Of a DNA stretch of 64,000 nucleotides, positions 28,905-39,856 are shown one piece after another (position 1 is the first letter of the stretch; every line of letters begins with the position of its first letter). The stretch is from Rhodococcus sp. B50. Lineage in GTDB: Bacteria > Actinomycetota > Actinomycetes > Mycobacteriales > Mycobacteriaceae. The stretch covers positions 3,227,480 through 3,291,479 of the forward strand of contig NZ_WPAG02000002.1 of the NCBI RefSeq assembly GCF_013602415.1, written 5' to 3'. Both the position numbers and the translations under genes were made by a program. Under the pieces are notes generated by a model. The model had not been told where the DNA came from and did no database searches. It saw only the letters and a list, made by a program, of their open reading frames with translations.

Positions 28905-29639
28905 TCAGGGCGTGATGTTGAACGGCTCGGGCACGCTGCGCAGGCCGCCGAGCTGCCCCACCACGGTGTAGGCACCGGGACCGACCGGTTCGCGCGGTGC
29001 CGTGCAGCCGGGTTCGGAGGTCGTCGCCGACCACTTGACGGAGTAGGCCGCCTGGTCGCCCGGAGCGAGCGACCGGATATCGGCGGTCGATTCGGGGAAG
29101 CAGTCGGTGTTCGCCCAGAGCCGCTCGTTACCGTCGAGGCTGTAGACGAGCACCTGCTGCAGACCGGCACCGAGGTCGCGTTCGCACTGCGACGTCCCGA
29201 TGTTGGTGATGACGATCGTGAAGTCGGGTTCGGAGCCGACCCGGTAGTTCGGCTCGTCGGCCGTCACCCGCACGGCCAGCGACTGATCGGAGCACTGGCC
29301 GGGCGGAACCGGCGCGGCGGAGGTGGTGCTCGTGGACGACTCGTCCTCGTCTGCGTCCGCCGACGCCGAACCCTCCGGGTCGCGTGAGCCGGACGAGGCC
29401 GACCCTCCCCCGCTCCGCGTGGTGCTCCCGGCCGCCGCCTCGGCGGACGCATCGGCCGCCGTGGTCGTGGCGGAGGTCGTCACTTCCGCGGCCGCGGGCT
29501 TCGGGTCGGGATCGTCGCCGCCGGTGAACGCCAGCACGAGCCAGATGACCAGCGCCAGCACGACCACCGAGACTCCGATCGCGAGAACGCGTCGTCGCCA
29601 GTAGATCTCGGGGGGCAGAGGACCGGTCGGTTCAAGCAC
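28905..29639 (-). CDS. Single-pass membrane protein, Rv3587c-like
   Basis: About 244 residues. The N-terminus PEIYWRRRVLAIGVSVVVLA leads into one membrane helix (about 18-40). A Ser/Thr/Ala/Asp-rich linker (about 50-115) and an extracytoplasmic beta domain follow, with four cysteines (QCSDQS, SQCERD, TDCFPE, EPGCTA) likely to pair in disulfides. Its position between disA and the carbonic anhydrase matches Rv3587c. Function unknown. GTG 29639 gives MLEPTGPLPPEIYW; GTG 29648 is possible. Confidence 0.75.
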   Translation of the reverse strand: MLEPTGPLPPEIYWRRRVLAIGVSVVVLALVIWLVLAFTGGDDPDPKPAAAEVTTSATTTAADASAEAAAGSTTRSGGGSASSGSRDPEGSASADADEDESSTSTTSAAPVPPGQCSDQSLAVRVTADEPNYRVGSEPDFTIVITNIGTSQCERDLGAGLQQVLVYSLDGNERLWANTDCFPESTADIRSLAPGDQAAYSVKWSATTSEPGCTAPREPVGPGAYTVVGQLGGLRSVPEPFNITP

Positions 29640-29741
29640 GCCCCCCACGGTATGTGCCGCGGGCTGCGCACGGCTACACCCACCGTCGGCGTGTCGCTGT
29701 GACCTGCGGTCACATCGCTGCGACCGACAGGTTCACATCTC

Positions 29742-30371
29742 TCAGTTGTCGGCGACCTCACCGATATCTCCGATGTGGCCCCGCAGGCTCACGCGACCGT
29801 CATCGAGCTTGTAGGTGACGCCGACAATGGCGCAGCGACCGTCCGCAATGCGGTCGGCGATGATCCGCGAACGATCCGTGAGCAGTTTTCCGGTCTCGAC
29901 CACGTGCCGGCCCTCGAGTTCGTCGACAGTGCTCAGGCCTTCGGCCCGGCCCATGAGGATCGACGGTGCGACCCGCTCGACGAGGCTGCGGATGTGACCA
30001 CCCGGCACCGAACCCTTGTCGAGCGCGTCGATGGTCGCGGCGACGGCACCACAGCTGTCGTGGCCGAGGATGACGATGAGGGGGACGTCGAGGATGTCGA
30101 CGGCATACTCGATGGAGCCGAGCACAGAGCTGTCGATGACGTGGCCTGCCGTGCGAACGACGAACATGTCGCCGAGGCCCTGATCGAAGATGATCTCCGC
30201 GGCCACCCGGGAGTCACCGCAGCCGAACAGGACAGCGGTGGGGTGCTGACCGTTGACCAGTTCGGCCCGACGGTCGATTCCCTGGCTCGGATGCAGCGGC
30301 GTACCGCTGACGAACCGGTGATTACCCTCGGTAAGAGATTTCCAGGCGGAGATGGGATTCGAGTTCGGCAT
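29742..30371 (-). CDS. canB: Beta-carbonic anhydrase
   Basis: 209 residues. Zinc ligands are in FGCGDSRV (Cys, and the Asp-Arg dyad) and ILGHDSCGAV (His and Cys), the beta-class pattern. It interconverts CO2 and bicarbonate, supplying carboxylases. Length and position match Mtb CanB (Rv3588c). ATG 30371 is chosen over a 700-codon open frame that runs antisense through mutY. Divergent from mutY. Confidence 0.92.
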   Translation of the reverse strand: MPNSNPISAWKSLTEGNHRFVSGTPLHPSQGIDRRAELVNGQHPTAVLFGCGDSRVAAEIIFDQGLGDMFVVRTAGHVIDSSVLGSIEYAVDILDVPLIVILGHDSCGAVAATIDALDKGSVPGGHIRSLVERVAPSILMGRAEGLSTVDELEGRHVVETGKLLTDRSRIIADRIADGRCAIVGVTYKLDDGRVSLRGHIGDIGEVADN

Positions 30372-30464
30372 GCGTACATTATTCACCCGCGCGCGTGTCC
30401 GATTTCGTTCGACGTCTCCGAAACGGATCCCGACGCCCGACCCTGTGACCCGAGGAGACCCGAG

Positions 30465-31349
30465 ATGTCCGTCGATGCACCGTCGTTGCTGCGCTGGTAC
30501 GCAGCCCAGGCCCGCGACCTGCCGTGGCGCCGTGACGGGGTGACGGGCTGGCAGATCCTCATGTCCGAGGTCATGCTGCAGCAGACGCCGGTTGCCCGGG
30601 TGGCGCCGATCTGGGAGGAGTGGGTGCGGCGCTGGCCCGTGCCGTCGGCGATGGCCGCTTCGAGCCAGGCGGAGGTCCTGCGGGCGTGGGGAAAGCTCGG
30701 CTATCCGCGCCGCGCGCTGCGCCTGCACGAATGCGCCGGCGTGCTCGCCACCGAACACGACGATCGCGTACCCGAGGACGTCGATGTCCTGCTGAGCCTG
30801 CCCGGTGTCGGCGCCTATACCGCGCGGGCGGTCGCGTGCTTCGCATACGGGCAGCGTGTGCCGGTGGTGGACACCAACGTGCGGCGTGTCGTCGCCCGGG
30901 CCGTCCACGGTCGGGCAGAGCCGGGGAACCCGTCGACCACACGGGATCTCGCCGACGTCGAGGTACTCCTCCCGCGTCAGCGTGCCCGTGCGGCGACCTT
31001 CTCCGCGGCGCTGATGGAACTCGGCGCGACCGTGTGCACCGCCCGCACTCCCGACTGCGGGCGCTGCCCGCTGCCCGACTGCGCGTGGGTGCAGGCCGGG
31101 CGACCCGCGCACGACGGACCGCCCCGGAAGGTGCAGAAGTTCGCCGGTACGGATCGGCAGGTGCGCGGCCGGTTGATGGCGGTACTGCGCGAGAGCAGCG
31201 TCCCGGTGGAGCGTCCCGTTCTCGACAGCGTGTGGACCTCGGATCCGGGCCAGCGCGACCGCGCTCTGCATTCGTTGCTGGTGGACGGTCTCGTCGAGCA
31301 GACCGACGACGGCCGGTTCGCGCTCGCCGGCGAGGGGGCGACGTCCTAG
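30465..31349 (+). CDS. mutY: A/G-specific adenine glycosylase MutY
   Basis: 294 residues. MLQQTPVARVAPIWEEWVRR carries the adenine-recognition region, SLPGVGAYTARAVACFAYG is the helix-hairpin-helix, and VVDTNVRRVVAR holds the catalytic Asp. Four cysteines in CTARTPDCGRCPLPDC bind a 4Fe-4S cluster. The C-terminal NUDIX-like 8-oxoG domain is reduced, as in Mtb MutY. It removes A opposite 8-oxoG. ATG 30465 follows GAGGAGA. Confidence 0.93.
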   Translation: MSVDAPSLLRWYAAQARDLPWRRDGVTGWQILMSEVMLQQTPVARVAPIWEEWVRRWPVPSAMAASSQAEVLRAWGKLGYPRRALRLHECAGVLATEHDDRVPEDVDVLLSLPGVGAYTARAVACFAYGQRVPVVDTNVRRVVARAVHGRAEPGNPSTTRDLADVEVLLPRQRARAATFSAALMELGATVCTARTPDCGRCPLPDCAWVQAGRPAHDGPPRKVQKFAGTDRQVRGRLMAVLRESSVPVERPVLDSVWTSDPGQRDRALHSLLVDGLVEQTDDGRFALAGEGATS

Positions 31350-32101
31350 AGCCGACCGCGCGACAGCGAATGCGTTGTCAGGAAGCGCTCCACTGCGGCG
31401 CGGAATTCGTCGGGTCGGTCGTCGTGCACGAGGTGTCCCGCGCCCTCGACCAGAACGTACTCGGTGCCGGGGCGCGTCGCCATCTGCCGCATCTGCCCCT
31501 CCGGGGTGATGGTGAACTCGCCCTCGAGCAGCAGCGCGGGCACCCGCACCGAGTTCCACTCGTCCCAGAAGTGCCGTGCCCCCCACTCCTCCGAGATGTC
31601 GCGGAAGGTCGCGACGTCGCCGTGCAGATGCCAGCCGTCCTCGCGGCGGACGAACGAATCGAGGAAATAGCGCCCCGCGACAGGACCGAAATGGTCGAGC
31701 ACCGCGTTCTCCGTGGGGAACGGCTGCGGCCACTGTTCGACCATCGCCGCCCAGTTCGCGGCCGTGCGTCCCCGGAAGTCGGGTGCCATGTCCTCGAGCA
31801 CCAGCGCGGTCACGCGTTCGGGATGAGCCGCGGCGAAGCACCACGCGTGCAGGGCGCCCATCGAGTGTCCGAGCACGGTGAGCGGTTCGGTGAGCCCGTG
31901 CAGATGGGCGTGAAGATCGGCGACGAATGCCTCGGTGGTGAGTTCGTCGGGAGCGGAGCGACCGTGTCCGGCAGCGTCGAAGGTATGGACGTGCCCATGT
32001 TCACGCAGCCACGGCACGTGGCGACGCCACGTCCGCGCGCTGCCCATCAGACCGTGCAACAGCAGGATGGGTCGTCCGGTTCCGCCCTCGTCGTGCAACA
32101 C
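31346..32101 (-). CDS. Alpha/beta-hydrolase fold protein
   Basis: 251 residues. PILLLHGLMGSARTW forms the oxyanion region, VLGHSMGALHAW carries the nucleophile Ser, and GAGHLVHDDRPDEF the His. The equivalent Mtb gene, Rv3591c, occupies the same place between mutY and mhuD. The substrate is unknown. GTG 32101 starts MLHDEGGTGRPILLLHG. Only 33 bp separate it from the divergent mhuD, so the two share a promoter region. Confidence 0.82.
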   Translation of the reverse strand: MLHDEGGTGRPILLLHGLMGSARTWRRHVPWLREHGHVHTFDAAGHGRSAPDELTTEAFVADLHAHLHGLTEPLTVLGHSMGALHAWCFAAAHPERVTALVLEDMAPDFRGRTAANWAAMVEQWPQPFPTENAVLDHFGPVAGRYFLDSFVRREDGWHLHGDVATFRDISEEWGARHFWDEWNSVRVPALLLEGEFTITPEGQMRQMATRPGTEYVLVEGAGHLVHDDRPDEFRAAVERFLTTHSLSRGRL

Positions 32102-32134
32102 AATCGACCAAGTTAGCGGAGTAGGCTCTCGCGC

Positions 32135-32440
32135 ATGGCAGTCGTGAAGATCAATGCAATCGAGGTTCCCGAAGGCGCAGGCCCCGAGCTGGAGAAGCGG
32201 TTCGCGAATCGTGCGCACACCGTCGACAACTCCCCCGGATTCCTGGGTTTCCAGCTGCTCCGCCCCACCGCCGGCGAGAACCGGTACTTCGTCGTGACGC
32301 AGTGGGAGACCGAAGAGGACTTCGCTGCATGGCGGGACGGGGGCGCACGTGCCGCACACGCCGGTGAGGCGAGGAACCCCGTCGCGAGCGGCGCGTCGCT
32401 GCTCGAGTTCGAGGTCGTCCTCGACGTCAAGAAGTCCTGA
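32135..32440 (+). CDS. mhuD: Mycobilin-type heme-degrading monooxygenase MhuD
   Basis: 101 residues, an ABM-fold dimer. The residues known to bind and ruffle heme in Mtb MhuD are all at the same numbers: Asn7, Phe23, Trp66 and His75. MhuD cleaves heme to mycobilin and releases iron without CO. The following DUF1990 gene starts 1 nt after its stop, so they are one transcript. No iron-regulator box could be recognised in the 33-bp promoter gap. Confidence 0.9.
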   Translation: MAVVKINAIEVPEGAGPELEKRFANRAHTVDNSPGFLGFQLLRPTAGENRYFVVTQWETEEDFAAWRDGGARAAHAGEARNPVASGASLLEFEVVLDVKKS

Positions 32441-32441
32441 G

Positions 32442-32972
32442 ATGTCCGCGTCCGGCGAGTCCGGGCGTGAGCTCACCTATCCGGAGGTGGGAGCGAGTCT
32501 GCGGGCCTTCCGAGGCGAGGCGCCGCTTCCCTCCGGTTATCGGCACCTGAGAGTCGGGAGCGAATTGGGCAGCGGCGACACCGTGTTCGAGGTCGCCGCT
32601 GCCCGGTTGCTCTCATGGGACATGCACCGCGGTGCCGGAATTCACGTTCCGGCGGACACCCCCGCCGCGGCAACCGGACTCGACGTGAGGCTCGGTTTCG
32701 GCCTCGGACCGGTACGGGCAACCGCGCCGTGCCGTGTGATCGAAGTGTTCGATACGGATCGGCAGCGGGGTTTCACCTACGGCACGCTCGACGGGCACCC
32801 GGAGAGCGGTGAGGAGACCTTCGTCGTCGAGCGCACCGCCGACGGACAGGTCAGGGGCACGGTGATCGCGTTCTCCCGCCCCGCCCGCTGGTACACCCGA
32901 CTGGGCGGGCCGGTCGGGCACATGCTCCAGCGGCGGATCGCGCGACGTTATCTCGCGGCACTCACAGCGTGA
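32442..32972 (+). CDS. DUF1990 family protein
   Basis: 176 residues with the DUF1990 features LTYPEVGASLRAF, SWDMHRGAGIHVP, RGFTYGTLDGHPESGEETFVVER and the basic C-terminus MLQRRIARRYLAAL. The family is START-like and of unknown function. It starts 1 nt after mhuD, suggesting co-expression. The 3' end overlaps the convergent DsbA-like gene by 11 nt. Confidence 0.85.
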   Translation: MSASGESGRELTYPEVGASLRAFRGEAPLPSGYRHLRVGSELGSGDTVFEVAAARLLSWDMHRGAGIHVPADTPAAATGLDVRLGFGLGPVRATAPCRVIEVFDTDRQRGFTYGTLDGHPESGEETFVVERTADGQVRGTVIAFSRPARWYTRLGGPVGHMLQRRIARRYLAALTA

Positions 32973-33648
32973 CCGTCACATCGTCGACGGCTCTGCGCAG
33001 GAACGCCCGGAAGACATCCGCCGGCTGGGCACCCGACACCGCGACGGCACGGTTGGCCACGAAGAACGGTACGCCCTGCACGCCCAGGTTCCGCGCTTCG
33101 AGGAGATCGGCGGCCACGGCGTCGCCCGCCGCCTCACCGGCAGGGTCGTCACCGTCGAGGGCTGCCCGCGTCCACTGCGGATCGAGTCCGACCTCGGCCG
33201 CGACCTTCACGAGGACATCCGGGTCGTCGATCACCTCACCGTCGACGAAATGCGCCCGAAACAACGCTTCGAGGACCTCGTCGCGCTTGTCGCCGGCGAG
33301 ATGTGCGAGCCGATGCGCGTCGAAGGTGTTGGCGGCGACGACCTTGTCGAAGTCGATGTCGAGGCCCACGCCGCCTGCGGTCTCGGAGACCTGAGCGAAC
33401 ATCTGCCTGACCTGCTCGGCCGGCACGCCCTTCATCGCGACGAGCGCCTCGATCTCCGGGACCCGCCGCCCGACCGGCGTATCGGGCGAGAGCTGGTACG
33501 ACCTCCAGGTGACCTCGATCCGGTCGCGCTCGTCGAAGGATGCGAGGGCCTCCGCGAAACGACGCTTGCCGATGTAGCACCAGGGGCAGGCGATGTCGGA
33601 CCGGATCTCGATATGGGCTGTGGGGAGAAGTACGTCGGGCATGCTCAT
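32962..33648 (-). CDS. DsbA/FrnE-like thioredoxin-fold oxidoreductase
   Basis: 228 residues. CPWC at 21-24 in SDIACPWCYIGKRRF is the redox motif, an inserted helical domain follows, and the cis-Pro loop lies in GVQGVPFFVANR. This is the FrnE/2-hydroxychromene-isomerase-like branch of DsbA proteins, cytosolic here because no signal peptide is seen. It probably handles disulfides or glutathione- or mycothiol-type adducts. The start is ATG 33648 or 33642. Confidence 0.85.
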   Translation of the reverse strand: MSMPDVLLPTAHIEIRSDIACPWCYIGKRRFAEALASFDERDRIEVTWRSYQLSPDTPVGRRVPEIEALVAMKGVPAEQVRQMFAQVSETAGGVGLDIDFDKVVAANTFDAHRLAHLAGDKRDEVLEALFRAHFVDGEVIDDPDVLVKVAAEVGLDPQWTRAALDGDDPAGEAAGDAVAADLLEARNLGVQGVPFFVANRAVAVSGAQPADVFRAFLRRAVDDVTVTL

Positions 33649-33719
33649 ACTCGGGTACAACCCGGCCCTGACGTGCCCTGTTCCCCTGCCGGTCAGGCGT
33701 GCTCCGTTCCTCCGCCCGT

Positions 33720-34160
33720 TCAGCCTTCGAGAGCAGCGTCCAGAGAGATGTCGACGCCGGTGAGTGCCTTGCTCACAGGGCACCCGGCCTTGGCGCCCTC
33801 CGCGGCCTTGGTGAAGCCGTCGGCGTCGAGGCCGTCGACCTCGCCCCGCACCTTCAGCGTGATCCCGGTGAGCCGGAAACCGCCTGCCGGGTCCGGTCCC
33901 AGCGAAACGTCGGCGGTGACCTCGAGGCTCTGCGGTGTGCCGCCCGCTTCCGCGATCAGCGCGGACAACTGCATCGCGTAGCACGACGAGTGTGCGGCGG
34001 CGATGAGTTCCTCGGGACTGGTGGTGCCGTCCGCATTCTCGGCCGAGCGCTTGGGGAAGGACACGTCGAACGTGCCGCGGCCCGAACTGGTGAGCTCCAC
34101 CTGTCCGGAGCCCTCCTGCAGATCTCCGTTCCACGCGGTCCGTGCAGTACGTGTGGGCAT
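33720..34160 (-). CDS. OsmC-family peroxiredoxin
   Basis: 146 residues with the two OsmC/Ohr cysteines C60 (AAHSSCYAM) and C127 (KAGCPVSKAL) and TTSPEELIAAAHSSC. It reduces organic hydroperoxides using a thiol cycle. The spacing and GCPVSKAL favour OsmC over Ohr. ATG 34160 follows AAGGAG. It lies beside the DsbA-like gene, so the two may serve thiol stress together; they are 71 nt apart on the same strand. Confidence 0.88.
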   Translation of the reverse strand: MPTRTARTAWNGDLQEGSGQVELTSSGRGTFDVSFPKRSAENADGTTSPEELIAAAHSSCYAMQLSALIAEAGGTPQSLEVTADVSLGPDPAGGFRLTGITLKVRGEVDGLDADGFTKAAEGAKAGCPVSKALTGVDISLDAALEG

Positions 34161-34260
34161 GATGTCTCCTTCTTCGTGTGGGCAGCACTCCGGAAACCAC
34201 ACTTGCAGAATCACCGGGATGGCGAGGGTCGTTCGCGGCAGAGCGTTCCCGATGTCCGGA

Positions 34261-35559
34261 TCAGGCCGATCGCGCCCGGAGTTCGCGGTCCCGCTCCCCG
34301 ATCGCCTGCACGGCTTCGTCCCGTTCGTAGGGCCGCACCTCGAGCCGCCGCTTCACCTCGGCGATCTCCCGCATGCGCTCGGCGTGACCCCGCCGGGCGG
34401 CGCGTCCGGCATCTCCGGGCACCAGGACACTCAGGCGGTCGCGCACGAGATTGCGCGCGAACCACACCGGATACAGCGCCGCCATGGGGCTCAGGCGGGG
34501 AATTCCCACGGCGTCGGCGTATCCGGAGCCCAGCGACAGACGGGCCAGGTCGGCGTGGAAGTGGTAGTGCGCCCAGCTCCTGATCCGGTTCGACAGGCCG
34601 GACCCGTCGAGGCCGTAGATGCGGGGCACGGCCTTCAGCGCGGCGTCGGTGAGAGCCGCGGACGAGTCGTCGGGGTCCACTTCCGACCAGACCGCCAGCC
34701 AGATCAGGCGCAGGAGTTCGTCGAGAGAGGTGACCTGCAGTTCCGCCGTGACTCCCATCGTGTGCGCGATGTAGCGGTAGAGGTGGACGATCGCGTCGCG
34801 CTCACGTCGCGAGTACCAGTGCCCGGCCGCCATGACGGCGAGAGCCACCCCGGCGATCGGGATCATCGTCACGCAGTAGTGCAGCTGGTTCACGGGCCGG
34901 CCGTGCGTGTCGGTGTTCCAGTCCTCGACCCGGCCGATCCCGGCACGGATATAGGCGTGGACGACGCGGACACGAGCGGTGTTCTTCGTCCCCTCCCCGA
35001 AACGCTCCATTCCGCCCGGAGCCGTGCAGTCCATCGACCAGGAGACCGTCTCGACGATGCGGGCCGCAGCGCGCTTCGCGAGGTCGCCGCCGCGCAACAG
35101 CACGTCGTTGACGCGCGGGGAGACGTAGCTGGCCGGGAAGGCGATGGCGGTGGTGAACGCCATAAGGGTGCTCATCGGCATACGCGCGATCGCCCGCGCG
35201 GCGAGATCGAGCTTGTCGTAGTCGACCCAGAACGGCACGTCGTCGAGGGCGGCGATGAACGCTTCCACTTCGGGCGCGGGGTCGTCGACCGTCTCGATGC
35301 CGTGTTCGAGTGCCTGCTCGAACTGCGTGCGGATCCGGAGCCGGTCGCGGCGCATGGCCGCGACCAGATCGTCGGCCACCGGATCGCAGGTGTACGCGAA
35401 CTTGGCGAACGCCCGGGCCTGGGCGCGGGTGGGACGCACCGAGTCGCCGGCGAGCAACGACATCGCCAGGCGAGGACCGCCCTCCTTCAGGATCGGCTTC
35501 GGTGCGAGTCGGTCGGTTCGGTCGTGCAGGTGGGCTGTCGGCGGGGCTTCGATCGTCAC
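34261..35559 (-). CDS. DUF2236 (MpaB/Lcp-like) heme oxygenase family protein
   Basis: 432 residues, a DUF2236 protein. Against the latex-clearing protein of Streptomyces K30, His201 (VVHAYIR) lines up with the heme ligand His198, Thr171 with Thr168 and Arg167 with Arg164, at identical spacing. The catalytic Glu148 and Lys167 equivalents are not seen (Asn151, Glu170). It is therefore probably a heme protein of the family but not a proven rubber oxygenase. There is no signal peptide. Divergent from a TetR gene, which likely controls it. Confidence 0.75.
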   Translation of the reverse strand: MTIEAPPTAHLHDRTDRLAPKPILKEGGPRLAMSLLAGDSVRPTRAQARAFAKFAYTCDPVADDLVAAMRRDRLRIRTQFEQALEHGIETVDDPAPEVEAFIAALDDVPFWVDYDKLDLAARAIARMPMSTLMAFTTAIAFPASYVSPRVNDVLLRGGDLAKRAAARIVETVSWSMDCTAPGGMERFGEGTKNTARVRVVHAYIRAGIGRVEDWNTDTHGRPVNQLHYCVTMIPIAGVALAVMAAGHWYSRRERDAIVHLYRYIAHTMGVTAELQVTSLDELLRLIWLAVWSEVDPDDSSAALTDAALKAVPRIYGLDGSGLSNRIRSWAHYHFHADLARLSLGSGYADAVGIPRLSPMAALYPVWFARNLVRDRLSVLVPGDAGRAARRGHAERMREIAEVKRRLEVRPYERDEAVQAIGERDRELRARSA

Positions 35560-35622
35560 GTTTTCCTCCTCGTCCGGATTCGGGACCGACTATGACAAGG
35601 ATCGCTCAATTAGTAAACAATT

Positions 35623-35650
35623 GATTCCGGAATCTTCAGATTCCGGAAGG
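35623..35650. promoter_or_regulatory. Repeated operator-like boxes between the DUF2236 and TetR genes
   Basis: GATTCCGGAATC (35623-35634) is a perfect palindrome, and its half GATTCCGGAA recurs at 35639-35648, 16 bp later. The region upstream (35609-35625) also holds an AT-rich CAATT/AATTG inverted repeat. These are likely binding sites for the adjacent TetR protein. Confidence 0.6.
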
Positions 35651-35678
35651 TTGTAGTGGTTGTGCAACACTCGACGAT

Positions 35679-36305
35679 GTGTCCGAGCCCGAAGCCACCC
35701 GTGCATATCGCGGCGTTGCCCCGGCCGATCGACGCGCCGAACGCCGCACACGCCTCCAGAGAGCGGTGATCGACGTGGTCGCCGACGAAGGATGGTCTGC
35801 GGCGACGGTACGGAAGGTCGCGGCCACCGCCGGAGTCGGTCCGCGCTTCTTCTACGAGAGCTTCACCGACATGAACGACCTCGCCACCACCGCCTACGAC
35901 GAACTCGGTGCCACACTGCTCGAATGCGCCGTCGACGCGATCACGTCGGCCCCCGACGACCTGCACGCCAAGGCACGCGCCGCGATCGGAGCGATCGTCG
36001 GTGCCGTCGAACTCAACCCTCAGCAGGGTCGTTTTCTCATCTCCGACGCGCCCCCGCTCGCCGAACGGAAGAGCGCATTCATCCGCGCCGCCGCCGACGA
36101 ACTCGTCAAGCAGAGCGACGCGGTGGGCAGCCGCCTCGACTCCCGGCAGGCCGAACTGTGTGCGGTGGTCGTCATGGCCGGGGCCGTCGAACTCGTCCGC
36201 GGCTGGCTCGACGGCACCCTCGACATCCGCCCCGACGAACTCACCGAGATCGTCGCCAGCACGCTGTCGACGCTCACCGCGCACATGCCGACCATCGGCA
36301 GATGA
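35679..36305 (+). CDS. TetR-family transcriptional regulator
   Basis: 208 residues. The helix-turn-helix lies at about 28-70 (VIDVVADEGWSAATVRKVAA, PRFFYESFTDMNDLA). The C-terminal domain is helical and unassigned. It is divergent from the DUF2236 gene across 119 bp that contain repeated palindromic boxes, so autoregulation and control of that gene are inferred. In other actinobacteria TetR proteins control lcp genes. GTG 35679 starts MSEPEATRAYRG. Confidence 0.85.
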   Translation: MSEPEATRAYRGVAPADRRAERRTRLQRAVIDVVADEGWSAATVRKVAATAGVGPRFFYESFTDMNDLATTAYDELGATLLECAVDAITSAPDDLHAKARAAIGAIVGAVELNPQQGRFLISDAPPLAERKSAFIRAAADELVKQSDAVGSRLDSRQAELCAVVVMAGAVELVRGWLDGTLDIRPDELTEIVASTLSTLTAHMPTIGR

Positions 36306-36342
36306 GCCGATCCGGGCGGATGGTCCGGAAGAGGACCTCTGC

Positions 36343-36987
36343 TCAGCCCTGCACCGTGGCCGACAACCCGACCAGCGCCTGGTCGATGTGGGCGGGCCAT
36401 TCCCGGGGGTCGATCCGGTGCGCGCCCGACTCCCCCGCGAACGCACTCGAGATCACCACATCGGGCTCCGTCGCCGCCAGCAGACGCAGACTGTCGGTGA
36501 GCGCACGGGCATCGCTCATTCCCTCGATGTAACCGGCCCGCCACTTCCCCGAAGCACCGCGATACAGCGTGTCGCCGGTGAACAGATAGCGGGTTCCGTC
36601 CGCGCCCGGCACCAGATAGCAGATGCTGCCCACCGTGTGCCCGGGCGTCGGAACGATCTCCACCCCGTTGTCGTCCACGTGACCTTCCGTCAACGGGACG
36701 TCGATGCGGGCGTGCCGGCCGATCACGTCGGTCTCCACCGCCGCCGCGTGGAGTCTCGACCCGAAGCGCTCGGCGATCCTGCCGAGCATCGGGCCGGCCT
36801 CGTCCTGATGGGACAGGTACTGGTCGGTGATCCCCCCGAGGCGGTCCAGTTCGTCGAAATCGGCCTCACTCGCGACCGAGTAGAAGAGCACATTGTTCTT
36901 CCCGGTCCACAGATAGGCGTGCGTCCTCAGCCCTGGGAACGGGTTGTCCTCCTGCGTCTCCCACAGATCGGGCAGTACTTGCCGCAT
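36343..36987 (-). CDS. Metallo-beta-lactamase fold protein with degenerate metal site
   Basis: 214 residues. The MBL fold is shown by PGHTVGSICYLVPG, YLFTGDTLYRG and the N-terminal LRTHAYLWTG. The usual HxHxDH motif is reduced to SHQDEAG (H60, D62), and the last metal histidine position reads SSAFAG. It may bind one metal or none. ATG 36987 has GGGAGG upstream. A MerR/SoxR-type operator lies 45 nt before the start, so it may be redox- or ligand-induced. Confidence 0.75.
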   Translation of the reverse strand: MRQVLPDLWETQEDNPFPGLRTHAYLWTGKNNVLFYSVASEADFDELDRLGGITDQYLSHQDEAGPMLGRIAERFGSRLHAAAVETDVIGRHARIDVPLTEGHVDDNGVEIVPTPGHTVGSICYLVPGADGTRYLFTGDTLYRGASGKWRAGYIEGMSDARALTDSLRLLAATEPDVVISSAFAGESGAHRIDPREWPAHIDQALVGLSATVQG

Positions 36988-37031
36988 TGCGATACCTCCC
37001 TGGTCGTCGTCCGTTCACGACCCACCGTGCA

Positions 37032-37054
37032 ACCTCGAGCCGACTGGAGGTCAA
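37032..37054 (-). promoter_or_regulatory. MerR/SoxR-type operator-promoter before the MBL-fold gene
   Basis: ACCTCCAGTCGGCTCGAGGT (minus strand) is a 20-bp near-palindrome agreeing with the SoxR box pattern at 15 of 20 positions. It follows a TTGACC -35 (37054-37049) and would fill a 19-bp spacer to a weak -10 (CACGGT), the over-long spacer that MerR-family activators require. The regulator gene is not in the window. Confidence 0.5.
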
Positions 37055-37243
37055 GCAGGGAAGGAAGAGTCCGGACATCCTCGGGTGAAGCGGCACCTGC
37101 AGGCGCAGCACGGAGCGGTGACCACGATGCAGCAGGATCCCCGCCCACTCGTCCGCGCAGCCGTGGACCGCGCACGCCGGATCGTGAACTGGGTAGGGCG
37201 TGCCGGCGCCCCCTGGTCCGGTCGACGAGGCCGAACGCGCAGC

Positions 37244-37279
37244 GAGAGGGGCGACACCCTCTCGGGTGCCGCCCCTCTC
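37244..37279 (-). terminator. Hairpin terminator after clpC
   Basis: GAGAGGGGCGACACCC (37244-37259) pairs with GGGTGCCGCCCCTCTC (37264-37279), one mismatch in 16, with a 4-nt loop. It lies 33 nt beyond the clpC stop. There is no U-tract. Confidence 0.75.
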
Positions 37280-37312
37280 GGTACAGCAGTGCCTGCTACA
37301 GGCAGCGGGCGC

Positions 37313-39856
<2,544 letters not shown>

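Larger units (their letters stand above)
36988..37312. other. 325-bp gene-free stretch between the MBL-fold gene and clpC
   Basis: It holds a MerR-type operator (37032-37051) near the MBL-fold gene and a long hairpin (37244-37279) after clpC. An open plus-strand frame crosses it and continues antisense through clpC, but shows no recognisable protein; no gene is called. Confidence 0.6.

Noticed and set aside
29742..31844. A 700-codon minus-strand frame spanning the carbonic anhydrase, mutY and a hydrolase
   Set aside because: Only the last 209 codons (from 30371) are the carbonic anhydrase; the rest is antisense to mutY.
37244..37279. The long inverted repeat after clpC as a mobile-element end or CRISPR unit
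   Set aside because: It is single, has no flanking transposase or target duplication, and sits where a terminator is expected.
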